64,000 nucleotides of DNA from Micavibrio sp. (GTDB lineage Bacteria; Pseudomonadota; Alphaproteobacteria; Micavibrionales; Micavibrionaceae), in the NCBI GenBank assembly GCA_030824965.1, contig JAPJQV010000001.1:372001-436000 (forward strand), read 5' to 3'. Of the stretch, positions 37,506-45,344 are shown in pieces; positions within the stretch are counted from its first letter, which is position 1; each line of letters starts with the position of its first letter. The position numbers and the translations under genes are program-made. Below the pieces are notes generated by a model. It searched no databases. It was not told where the DNA came from and saw nothing but the letters and a program-made list of their open reading frames with translations.

Positions 37506-37796
37506 TCAGGGAGCCGCTATAATTTCAGGGCAGTTCATCCGGGCTTCTTCTAAATTTATATCATTGCTGGGTCTGATATCTTCACAAGCAATCACAATAT
37601 AGTAATCCGCAGCGTTTTTAAAAACCGCATAAAGTTTGCCCGGTGAAAGATTTGGATAACGCTTCGTCGCAATGCTGTCGCCTGTATTGACGTTTCTAAA
37701 TAAATAGCCGTCTTTAAGGGCTGCGGGAGATGAAGCAGGCGCGGTGGCAATAGCGGAAGAGCTGGCAAAAGCCAGGGCGGAGATCGTTTTTTTCAT
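37506..37796 (-). CDS. Small secreted protein of unknown function
   Basis: A 96-residue protein with a clear signal peptide: MKKTISALAFASSSAIATAPASS, cleavage likely after an Ala near residues 20-25. The mature part is short, with two cysteines that could form one disulfide. AAAGGA precedes the ATG. It follows another small secreted protein gene by 66 bases on the same strand, so they probably form an operon. Its stop abuts the uvrB stop with no spacer. Function unknown. Confidence 0.65.
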   Translation of the reverse strand: MKKTISALAFASSSAIATAPASSPAALKDGYLFRNVNTGDSIATKRYPNLSPGKLYAVFKNAADYYIVIACEDIRPSNDINLEEARMNCPEIIAAP

Positions 37797-37862
37797 ACGC
37801 AGTAATCCTTTAAGTCAGCGGCAAATATAAAATCATTGCCGCTGAATTGCAAATTCCGGAAA

Positions 37863-38330
37863 TTAAACGCTGGGGCCGTTATATCTAGGACAATCAAGCG
37901 CTGCGGCCCCTTTATTAAGCTCGCTGATCTGGTCGGTTGCGAATTTCTGGACGATCGGCTCGCCGGTACTGGCAATCACATAGAGATTAGCGTCTCTCAA
38001 TTTGGTTAAACCTTCGCAATCGGCAGTATTAAGCTGCCGTGTGATGCGGTCGTAGAAAACAGAAACCAGATTTATCTTGCTAAAGGTCACGCCGGAACTT
38101 GGTTCGGCATGATCCTGAACAGCATTATTCGGGCTGCTGTTATTCGTATTAAAGGTGACGCTTAGAGCGAAATTAGGAATTGCACTAATGAACACATGAC
38201 GCGAAAGGTTAATGTCGGTCACATCAGGACCAGGGACGGCTTCCGTTTTTTGTTTCTCTGGTGCTTGAGCATGGGATGGAACAGATAAGGCCATGGCCGC
38301 GCCGGCAATGCCGGATAGTAATTTATTCAT
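37863..38330 (-). CDS. Secreted protein of unknown function
   Basis: A 155-residue protein with a signal peptide (MNKLLSGIAGAAMALSVPSHAQA, AxA cleavage near residue 22). The mature part starts with a Pro/Lys/Glu stretch, then a beta-rich region with NFALSVTFNTNN and a Cys pair (one in TADCEGL, one in ALDCPRY). AGGGAG precedes the ATG. It may act with its downstream neighbour, which has a similar size and two cysteines. No known domain was recognised. Confidence 0.68.
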   Translation of the reverse strand: MNKLLSGIAGAAMALSVPSHAQAPEKQKTEAVPGPDVTDINLSRHVFISAIPNFALSVTFNTNNSSPNNAVQDHAEPSSGVTFSKINLVSVFYDRITRQLNTADCEGLTKLRDANLYVIASTGEPIVQKFATDQISELNKGAAALDCPRYNGPSV

Positions 38331-38477
38331 TCTAGTACTCCCTGTTTTTTTATAAAACTTAGGCTGGATTGCGATTTAATTGCAAATTTAAAAAGAAGAA
38401 AGGCCAGGTTTCCCAAGCTTTATATTTAACGGGGTTGGTGATATGCTGTTTCGGTTGCAATTTTTGAGGGGTTTTTC

Positions 38478-39086
38478 TTGAATATCTGGTTCCTTCTTTG
38501 GGTCTTTCTGGCCATTTTTATTCTGGGATTGTTTGCATGGTCGTTTCATATCCTTTTGCGCCAGAAGCGCGCCTGGGCGCAATTCGCCGAAAAAAACAAT
38601 CTTACCGTTACGCCGGGAAAGACATTTTCTTCACCAAGCGTTACCGGAACGCTTAAAGGCTTCCCTTTCTTTCTTTATTCCGAAGAACAGACGGTCAATC
38701 AGGCGGGGTCTAGGCGGTTTCGTACGATCATCCAGTTTGAACTTCCGGGGCCGATGCCGACGCAAGGTGTTATCGCCTCCGCTGACGCCGGAAATTTCGC
38801 CCGCGCACTGGGTTTGAAGGAAGATTATGCGCCGTCTTACGATTTCTGGAATAAGGGTATTGTTGTTATCACCGATAATAAAGATATACTTGCCCAGTAT
38901 CTGACTGAAGAAAGATGCAAGTCTTTAAACGCATTGATGACGATCAAATCCATCGCCGCTATTTTGATTTTCGACAGCGAGAATGTTTATTTACGCTTTG
39001 AAACAGCAGATGCTTTTGACGACTATAAAAAACTCGACCGCTTCGTTTCCAAAGCGGCCGAGCATGCGAAAATATTATCTCTCTGA
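38478..39086 (+). CDS. Membrane-anchored protein of unknown function
   Basis: A 202-residue protein with one N-terminal transmembrane helix (about 3-25, WFLLWVFLAIFILGLFAW) and a cytoplasmic or periplasmic beta-rich domain. The only plausible start is the TTG at 38478, preceded by GAGGGG eight bases upstream. A central HxLG-free domain with two segments (TVTPGKTFSSPSVTGTLKGF, RTIIQFELPGPMP) recalls uncharacterised single-pass proteins, but I cannot name a family. Confidence 0.72.
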   Translation: MNIWFLLWVFLAIFILGLFAWSFHILLRQKRAWAQFAEKNNLTVTPGKTFSSPSVTGTLKGFPFFLYSEEQTVNQAGSRRFRTIIQFELPGPMPTQGVIASADAGNFARALGLKEDYAPSYDFWNKGIVVITDNKDILAQYLTEERCKSLNALMTIKSIAAILIFDSENVYLRFETADAFDDYKKLDRFVSKAAEHAKILSL

Positions 39087-39090
39087 TTTA

Positions 39091-39663
39091 TTATTGAGCT
39101 GCTGCTTTTGGCGCTTCTGCTTCGCCCTTATCGTCGGCGGCCACAGTCATTTTGACGATCTTGTCAGGATTGACTGGTGGTTCGCCACGGCGGATCTGAT
39201 CGACATAGCCCATGCCTTCGGTAACTTGGCCCCATACGGTGTATTGGCGGTTTAGGAAGCTGCAATCGTCGAAGCAGATGAAGAATTGGGAGTTGGCTGA
39301 GTTTGGATCGGATGTACGAGCCATGCCGACTGCGCCGCGACCGAAATTCGTATCGTTGAATTCTGCGGGAAGGTCAGGCATATCGGAACCACCTGTACCT
39401 GTGCCTGTCGGGTCTCCTGTCTGGGCCATGAAGCCTTCGATAACCCGGTGGAAGACGATACCGTCATAAAAGCCTTTGCGGGCTAATTCTTTGATGCGCT
39501 CGACATGTTTAGGCGCTTTTTCGGGCAGCATTTGAATAACTACGCGACCATAGGTGGTGTCGAGATAAAGTGTATTTTCTGGATCCATTGTTTGTGCTTT
39601 CGCAGTTGTAGCAAACGGGGACAGCAGGATTGCCGCCGCGATTGCGAGTTTCATAAATTGCAT
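39091..39663 (-). CDS. Cyclophilin-type peptidyl-prolyl isomerase, exported (copy 1)
   Basis: A 190-residue cyclophilin with a signal peptide (MQFMKLAIAAAILLSPFATTAKAQ). The catalytic core is present: FHRVIEGFMAQTGDPTGTG with the active-site Arg, ANSQFFICF, and VWGQVTEGM. It speeds proline isomerisation of envelope proteins. I chose the ATG at 39663, which has an AAGGAA box; the earlier in-frame start at 39777 overlaps the upstream gene. It is the second of two tandem cyclophilins. Confidence 0.92.
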   Translation of the reverse strand: MQFMKLAIAAAILLSPFATTAKAQTMDPENTLYLDTTYGRVVIQMLPEKAPKHVERIKELARKGFYDGIVFHRVIEGFMAQTGDPTGTGTGGSDMPDLPAEFNDTNFGRGAVGMARTSDPNSANSQFFICFDDCSFLNRQYTVWGQVTEGMGYVDQIRRGEPPVNPDKIVKMTVAADDKGEAEAPKAAAQ

Positions 39664-39724
39664 GACATTTCCTTTCGTCACGTGGAAACGCCTAAAATAA
39701 GGCTTATCCGTGGCTAGGGCAAGC

Positions 39725-40288
39725 CTATTCATTCCCGAAGGATTTGGCCTTTTCAGGGACGGAAGAATCGGCGCCAATGCGGATTCTGACGGTTTTATCC
39801 GGCTCTGCTGGTGGCTCTCCTTTCTGCAGTTGATCGATATATTCCATGCCGGAAATGACCTGTCCGAAAGCTGTGTATTTTCCCGTCAGCTCGGCGCATT
39901 TTGCGTCTGTCAGGCAGATGAAGAATTGGGAGTTGGCAGAGTTGACGTCTTCGCCGTGTCCCATGCCGAGTGTGCCGCGTTTGAATTTATAATCGGTAAA
40001 CTCTGCCGGAAGATCGGGGAATTTGGACTTGCCGCGCGATCCTTTCGGATATCCGGTCTGGGCGATGAAGTTTTCTATCACGCGAAACCATTCAAGATTG
40101 TTGTAGAAACCTGAACGGGCAAGGGCGCGGATTTGCTCAACGGTTTTCGGCGCTTTTTCTGGCAATAATTCGACTTTAACTTCACCGCCCGGCAGATCGA
40201 TAATCAGCAGGTTTTCCGGCGCCACGTCTTTCGCGAAAGCCGGAGATGTCAGGAACAGTAGAGTGGCGGTTAATAAAAGTTTCTTCAT
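39725..40288 (-). CDS. Cyclophilin-type peptidyl-prolyl isomerase, exported (copy 2)
   Basis: A 187-residue paralogue of the adjacent gene, also with a signal peptide (MKKLLLTATLLFLTSPAFA). FRVIENFIAQTGYPKGSRG shows the active-site Arg but replaces the G-D-P-T-G-T-G loop with G-Y-P-K-G-S-R-G, as in some divergent cyclophilins; ANSQFFICL is intact. GAGGA lies four bases before the ATG. It lies 14 bases downstream of purB on the same strand, so purB, copy 2 and copy 1 may be one unit. Confidence 0.9.
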   Translation of the reverse strand: MKKLLLTATLLFLTSPAFAKDVAPENLLIIDLPGGEVKVELLPEKAPKTVEQIRALARSGFYNNLEWFRVIENFIAQTGYPKGSRGKSKFPDLPAEFTDYKFKRGTLGMGHGEDVNSANSQFFICLTDAKCAELTGKYTAFGQVISGMEYIDQLQKGEPPAEPDKTVRIRIGADSSVPEKAKSFGNE

Positions 40289-40302
40289 TCAATCCTCTAT
40301 TA

Positions 40303-41601
40303 TTATTTTAAAGCACGGTCCACAATCGAAGGCGCGTGTTTGATATAAACGCTGTAATCGAAAATTTGGTCCATATCTTCTTTTGACAATGCACCGGAAA
40401 CTTTTTCGTCCTGCTCCAGAAAGTCGCGCAAAGTCGCTTTGCCTTGAGATTCCCAAACTTTCATCGCCGATGATTGGACAAGGCGATAAGCATCTTCGCG
40501 GCTGATACCTTTTTGCGTCAGGGCAAGCAGCGTGCGCTGGGAAAAAACAAGTCCGCCCATGCTTTCCAGATTTTGTTTCATTCGTTCCGGGTAAACCAGC
40601 AGGTTTTCAACGACGCCTGCCAAGCGGTTGAGCGCAAAATCCAGCGCAATGGTTGCGTCCGGTGCCATCAAACGTTCGGCAGCGGAGTGGGAGATATCAC
40701 GTTCATGCCACAGGGCGACGTTTTCCAAAGCCGGAACTACATTCGAGCGGATGAGACGCGCAAGACCTGTCAGGTTTTCGGTCAAAACCGGATTGCGTTT
40801 ATGCGGCATGGCGGACGAGCCTTTTTGCCCGGCGGAGAAAAACTCTTCCGCTTCACGCACTTCGGTCCGTTGCAAATGGCGGATTTCAACAGCCAGGTTT
40901 TCGATAGATGAAGCAATGACAGCTAGCGTTGCAAAGAACATCGCGTGACGGTCACGCGGAATGACTTGCGTCGATACGGTTTCGCGGTTCAGGCCTAATT
41001 TGGACGCGACATATTCTTCGACATCCGGCGGTGTCGTGGCATAGGTACCGACCGCGCCGGAAATCGCGCAAGTCGAGACTTCTTCTTTCGCTCTCTCCAT
41101 GCGCTCTTTTGCACGTTTAAAGGCAGCGTAATGTCCGGCGAGTTTGACACCGAAAGTGGTCGGCTCGCCATGAATGCCGTGGCTGCGTCCGATACAAATG
41201 GTATGTTTATGTTCTTCGGCGCGCTTTTTCAGTGCGGCCAGAACACGGTCCAGATCGGACAGGATTAAATCCGAAGCCTGTTGCAACTGTACGGCGAAAG
41301 ACGTGTCGATCACATCGGAGGACGTCATGCCCTGATGCATGAATTTCGCCTCGTCGCCGACATGTTCGGCAACATTGGTAAGAAAGGCGATGACGTCATG
41401 CTTTACTTCCCGCTCGATCTCGTCAATACGGTTGGCGTCGAACTTCCCACGCTCGCGAATGGCTTTGGCAACGCCTTTAGGAATAGAGCCGTTAATCTCC
41501 ATGGCTTCGGCGGCCAGTGTCTCAACTTCCAGCATGATGCGGAAGCGATTATCCGGTTCCCAGATTTTTGCCATTTCAGGGCGGGTGTAGCGTGGTATCA
41601 T
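40303..41601 (-). CDS. purB: Adenylosuccinate lyase
   Basis: Purine biosynthesis enzyme that splits SAICAR and adenylosuccinate. The 432-residue protein shows the fumarase/aspartase superfamily signature SSAMPHKRNPV, the HQGMTSSDVIDT block, and GRSHGIHGEPTTFG with catalytic His. The length fits the short bacterial class. No other pur gene is in the window. Confidence 0.96.
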   Translation of the reverse strand: MIPRYTRPEMAKIWEPDNRFRIMLEVETLAAEAMEINGSIPKGVAKAIRERGKFDANRIDEIEREVKHDVIAFLTNVAEHVGDEAKFMHQGMTSSDVIDTSFAVQLQQASDLILSDLDRVLAALKKRAEEHKHTICIGRSHGIHGEPTTFGVKLAGHYAAFKRAKERMERAKEEVSTCAISGAVGTYATTPPDVEEYVASKLGLNRETVSTQVIPRDRHAMFFATLAVIASSIENLAVEIRHLQRTEVREAEEFFSAGQKGSSAMPHKRNPVLTENLTGLARLIRSNVVPALENVALWHERDISHSAAERLMAPDATIALDFALNRLAGVVENLLVYPERMKQNLESMGGLVFSQRTLLALTQKGISREDAYRLVQSSAMKVWESQGKATLRDFLEQDEKVSGALSKEDMDQIFDYSVYIKHAPSIVDRALK

Positions 41602-41617
41602 CGGTCTTAGTCTTTCT

Positions 41618-42313
41618 TTATATCAAGCCCATATTTTTAAGTGAGTTTGTACCGTTTCTAGATACGATAACGTGGTCGTGAATGACAATAGAGAAGGGGC
41701 GTCCGGCTTCGATAATCTCTTCGGTCATTTCAATATCAGCGCGGGATGGTGTCGGATCGCCGCTTGGATGGTTATGGGCGAGGATCAAGGCTGTCGCGCC
41801 TAGCTCCAAGGCGCGTTTCATGATTTCCCGCGGATAGGCGGGCGTATGGTCGACCGTGCCTGATTGCTGAACCTCATCTGCGATCAATTCGTTTTTCTTG
41901 TTCAGGAATAAAAGGCGAAAATGCTCTTTCTGTTCCCGCGCCATTGTCGCCTGTAAATAATCGATCAGCTTGTTCCATGAATTGAGGATCGGGCGTTTCA
42001 GTAAATCCTGTTTCATCAAATGCAGGGAAGAAGCCTGGATAATCTTGATGGCGGCGGCGGTATTTTCGCTAAGGCCGAAACTGATCAATTGATCGGCGCT
42101 GGCATGCATAACGCTTTGAAAGCTGCCGAAATTCTGGATCAATGATTTTGCCAGTGGTTTTACGTCGCGGCGCGGGATGGCCGAAAATAAAATCAGTTCT
42201 AAAATCTCGTAATCTTGTAACGCATCTATACCGCTTTTGAGGAAACGCTGGCGCAGGCGATCGCGGTGGCCAGAATAATGGGGCGTTTCTTCTTTGATTG
42301 CGGCTTCAGACAT
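41618..42313 (-). CDS. radC: RadC family protein (JAB/MPN domain)
   Basis: A 231-residue RadC-type protein: an N-terminal helix-hairpin-helix-like region (about 20-90) and a C-terminal JAB1/MPN domain with the HNHPSGDPTPSRAD metal-binding motif (E-x-n-HxHPS-x8-D type). Role is unresolved in the family despite the name. I take the ATG at 42313 (MSEAAIKEE), eight bases inside the map stop, rather than 42361. Confidence 0.92.
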   Translation of the reverse strand: MSEAAIKEETPHYSGHRDRLRQRFLKSGIDALQDYEILELILFSAIPRRDVKPLAKSLIQNFGSFQSVMHASADQLISFGLSENTAAAIKIIQASSLHLMKQDLLKRPILNSWNKLIDYLQATMAREQKEHFRLLFLNKKNELIADEVQQSGTVDHTPAYPREIMKRALELGATALILAHNHPSGDPTPSRADIEMTEEIIEAGRPFSIVIHDHVIVSRNGTNSLKNMGLI

Positions 42314-43130
42314 TATATGGCGGCTTGTCCAGACCTTTAGGCGACAAGGTGAATATCTCATACCCGGTTTCCGTGACGCCGATTGAATGTTCGAATTGCG
42401 CGGAAAGGGAACGGTCTCTGGTCACGGCCGTCCAGCCGTCGTTTAAGACTTTCGTCGGCCAGTCGCCGGCATTGATCATCGGCTCGATGGTAAAGAACAT
42501 CCCCGGCTCTAAAATGATTTCGTCGGATTCTGGTTCCCAGTAATGCAGTACGCTCGGCGCGGCATGGAAAGAGCGGCCAAGACCGTGACCGCAGAAATCG
42601 CGCACGACTGAAAAACGTTCAGGCTCGGCAACCGCCTGAATGGCTTTAGCGATATCACCTAATGAGACGCCCGGCTTTACGATTTCAATGGAGGCCATGA
42701 GGGATTTATAGGTAATCTCGTTCAGGCGTTTTGCCTTGATCGATACATTGCCCACTTCATACATGCGGCTTGTATCGCCATACCATCCATCGACAATGAC
42801 GGTTACGTCGATATTGACGATATCGCCATCCATCAATTTTTTTGGCCCCGGAATGCCGTGGCAGACGACATGGTTGATCGAAGTGCAAATAGTTTTTGTG
42901 TAACCCTTATATCCAAGACAGGCAGGTATGGCGTTGTTTTGAATGATGAAATCGTGACAACGTTGGTCAAGTTCTTCTGTTGTGACGCCGATTTTCACGA
43001 AAGGCGTTATCATATCAAGGCACTCTGCCGCGAGACGGCCTGCAGCGCGCATGCCCTCGAAATCGACAGCACTGTGCAATTCAATCCCTTGCGCGGTAAA
43101 TGTGTTTCTGGACGGAAGGTCTTTCATCAT
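42306..43130 (-). CDS. map: Methionine aminopeptidase type I
   Basis: Removes N-terminal methionine from new proteins. The 274-residue enzyme has the five metal ligands in order: VNIDVTVIVDGWYGDTSR (two Asp), GHGLGRSFH (His), EPGMFFTIEP (Glu) and QFEHSIGVT (Glu). HGIPGPKKL carries the conserved substrate His. It overlaps radC by eight bases. Confidence 0.95.
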   Translation of the reverse strand: MMKDLPSRNTFTAQGIELHSAVDFEGMRAAGRLAAECLDMITPFVKIGVTTEELDQRCHDFIIQNNAIPACLGYKGYTKTICTSINHVVCHGIPGPKKLMDGDIVNIDVTVIVDGWYGDTSRMYEVGNVSIKAKRLNEITYKSLMASIEIVKPGVSLGDIAKAIQAVAEPERFSVVRDFCGHGLGRSFHAAPSVLHYWEPESDEIILEPGMFFTIEPMINAGDWPTKVLNDGWTAVTRDRSLSAQFEHSIGVTETGYEIFTLSPKGLDKPPYNV

Positions 43131-43208
43131 GAGGCCACTTGATCTCTTTCACCTTAAAACGTATTTCATACTAGTATATCCATATAGTTTCAGTAAGAAT
43201 TTGGCAAC

Positions 43209-43976
43209 ATGACAGACAAAGCTCCGACCGCCGCGCTTCTTATTATCGGCAATGAAATCCTTTCAGGACGTACTCAGGATACGAATACGCAAAATATTGC
43301 CGAGAGGCTGACAAATAACGGTATTCGCCTTATTCAGGTCAGGGTTGTGCCGGATATCAAAGACATAATCATCCACCATGTGAGGGAATTGAAGGACGTA
43401 GCCGATTATCTACTGACCACTGGCGGTATCGGCCCGACCCATGACGATATTACAGCGGAAAGTATCGCCGATGCCTTTGGCGTCAAGCTGGAGCTTAATG
43501 CCGACGCCAAAGCCATGTTACTGGCTTACTATGGTCAGGAATCGGATTTGACCGATGCACGGCTGAAAATGGCGATGATCCCTGAAGGCGCAGGCCTGAT
43601 CAAAAATCCGGTATCGGGCGCGCCGGGTTTCATCATGGAAAATGTCTATACGATGGCGGGCGTGCCGCGCATCATGCTTTCCATGCTCGATGAAATTCTG
43701 GCGATGGTTAAAAAAGGACCGAAAATACTGTCAAATTCGGTCAGCTGTACCTTGGGCGAAAGCGCGATTGCCGAGGGTCTGGAAAAAATTCAGAAGAATT
43801 ACGACGATGTCGAAATCGGCAGTTACCCGCATTACAGGGCAGGGGCGCTGGGCTTAAGTCTCGTTTTGCGCTCAATCGATCCGATCAGGCTTGATGAAGC
43901 GACAATGGAAGTCGTCGCCTTGGTTAAAGCTCATGGCAGCGAGCCAGGTGCGGTCAGTCTGCAAAGTCAGAAATGA
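43209..43976 (+). CDS. CinA N-terminal-like / molybdopterin-binding domain protein
   Basis: A 255-residue stand-alone MoCF-biosynthesis domain of the CinA N-terminal type: IGNEILSGRTQDTN and TTGGIGPTHDDIT are the two hallmark blocks. The C-terminal amidase (PncC) domain of full CinA is missing, so NMN deamidase activity is not expected from this gene alone. In CinA this domain acts as an ADP-ribose / nucleotide pyrophosphatase. Divergent from map. Confidence 0.9.
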   Translation: MTDKAPTAALLIIGNEILSGRTQDTNTQNIAERLTNNGIRLIQVRVVPDIKDIIIHHVRELKDVADYLLTTGGIGPTHDDITAESIADAFGVKLELNADAKAMLLAYYGQESDLTDARLKMAMIPEGAGLIKNPVSGAPGFIMENVYTMAGVPRIMLSMLDEILAMVKKGPKILSNSVSCTLGESAIAEGLEKIQKNYDDVEIGSYPHYRAGALGLSLVLRSIDPIRLDEATMEVVALVKAHGSEPGAVSLQSQK

Positions 43977-43986
43977 GGATTGAGAA

Positions 43987-44071
43987 TGGTGGCCCCGGCC
44001 GGACTCGAACCGGCACGCCCGAAAGCGAGCGATTTTAAGTCGCTTGCGTCTACCGATTCCGCCACGGGGCC
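43987..44071 (-). tRNA. tRNA-Leu (UAA)
   Basis: On the minus strand the 85-base sequence folds with acceptor stem GGCCCCG / CGGGGCC, discriminator A and an encoded CCA end. The anticodon stem AGCGA / TCGCT encloses the loop CTTAAAA with anticodon TAA. GGTTCGAGTCC is the T arm, and the long variable arm is typical of leucine tRNA. Confidence 0.96.
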
Positions 44072-44137
44072 TGCGTCAGGACAATATGCATGTCTTTTTG
44101 CAAGCCGCAACAGTAAATTAGCAATTAGGAGGATTTT

Positions 44138-44533
44138 ATGACCATAGAACTTACGATATTAGGCTGGACGCTGGTTTTGGCGATTGTCCAGATTTTACTT
44201 CCGGCGCATTTCCGCACTAGGGAAACCGGCATTTCTTACAATGCATCAGCGCGTGACGGCGATGGTCCTCCGATAGGCAAATATACCGGACGCCTGATGC
44301 GGGCACAGAAAAACCTGTTCGAAACGCTGCCGCTTTTTATCGCCGCTATATTGATCGCGCATGTCGTAAATATTCACACATCGATTACATATTGGGGCGC
44401 GTGGCTATATCTTATCGCGCGAATTATCTATGTGCCGCTTTATGCGCTCGGTATTCCCTATGTCCGCTCGCTGGTCTGGGTCGCGTCGATGGCTGGGCTT
44501 TGCGCAATTATTCTTGAGATACTTGCGCCGTAG
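44138..44533 (+). CDS. MAPEG family membrane protein
   Basis: A 131-residue four-helix membrane protein. The MAPEG signature is seen as the polar loop after helix 1 with R and G residues (GKYTGRLMRAQKNLFETLPLF) where the family has RAQ-x-N-x-x-E. Eukaryotic members are glutathione-dependent; bacterial roles are mostly unknown. A strong AGGAGG box precedes the ATG. The end overlaps the convergent FUSC gene by 26 bases. Confidence 0.88.
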   Translation: MTIELTILGWTLVLAIVQILLPAHFRTRETGISYNASARDGDGPPIGKYTGRLMRAQKNLFETLPLFIAAILIAHVVNIHTSITYWGAWLYLIARIIYVPLYALGIPYVRSLVWVASMAGLCAIILEILAP

Positions 44534-45041
44534 CGGGCGGATTTTTCCGCTTCGCCAGTTTGGTATAAATTCCGGCTAAGGCCAGCGCGACGAAAGAGCC
44601 GATCCCGATTTCCATGACGCGCAGCATGACATAATGGAATTCTTCTTCATGCGTCTGAGCCAGCCGTCCCGCATCCATCAATATGACGACAGTCACGGGT
44701 GCCAGTCGCCAGTTCACTGGGTAACGAGGTACGCGCATAACAAGCATAACGGTGAAGGCTGCCGTCAAGATCATGACCAGTGGCGAGTAACCAAAATAAA
44801 ATATACTGGCCAGACCGAGAGTGCAGCCGACAATCGTATTGAGTCCGCGCACTTTGGCAAGGCCGAACGTCGTGTTCAGATCGGGATCGCTGACAACAAA
44901 AACGGTAATCACCGCCCAGATCGGGTTTGTAATTCCAAACAGGATAAGCCCGTACCAACAGATCAGTGATGCGATCATCACTTTCGAGGCATAGATAAAA
45001 GACTTATGGGAGAAGGCAAGTTTTAAACGATCTTTGTACAT
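44508..45041 (-). CDS. FUSC-type membrane protein (aromatic acid exporter-like)
   Basis: A 177-residue membrane protein with about five hydrophobic segments. NPIWAVITVFVVSDPDLNTTFGLAKVRGLNTIVGCTLG matches the FUSC / aromatic-acid-exporter N-terminal region, here without the large cytoplasmic domain of AaeB. Transport of aromatic acids is family knowledge, not shown for this short form. No partner membrane-fusion gene lies nearby. Confidence 0.8.
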   Translation of the reverse strand: MYKDRLKLAFSHKSFIYASKVMIASLICWYGLILFGITNPIWAVITVFVVSDPDLNTTFGLAKVRGLNTIVGCTLGLASIFYFGYSPLVMILTAAFTVMLVMRVPRYPVNWRLAPVTVVILMDAGRLAQTHEEEFHYVMLRVMEIGIGSFVALALAGIYTKLAKRKNPPATAQVSQE

Positions 45042-45344
45042 GAGGGTAATTTGGTCAAACTTTGGTCGTCGTCAAATAGAAATTCATAATTTCCCTTGCA
45101 TCTTATCCACAGTTATGGTTTATAGCGCATGAGTTCAGTTTAAAGCTCTTCATCAGGTGGCGTCCTCATATTGAGACGCATTGACGATTTTCCCTTAAAG
45201 AAGCTGTCGTTACGTTTGACAAAAGAGTTTGCCCGGAAAGGTAATAATGCCTTTGCCATGTGGTTTCGAAAGCTCTTTGTCACACGGAAAAAATTTCCGG
45301 CGCGATAAATAACTTTTATTTATATATGTAAGGAAAAAATCCCA
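45042..45344. other. 303-base region upstream of the DEAD-box helicase
   Basis: No full gene. It holds a stem-loop (GCGTC ... GAGACGC, 45160-45179), a TTGACA at 45216-45221 with a poorly spaced AT-rich -10, and a 21-codon ORF at 45247-45312 (MPLPCGFES start, AAAGG five bases upstream) that ends 32 bases before the helicase start. The long leader could be regulatory, as for many RNA helicase genes; this is inference. Confidence 0.4.

Noticed and set aside
43987..44071. tRNA-Leu as an integration site
   Set aside because: No integrase or repeated tRNA end is found next to it.
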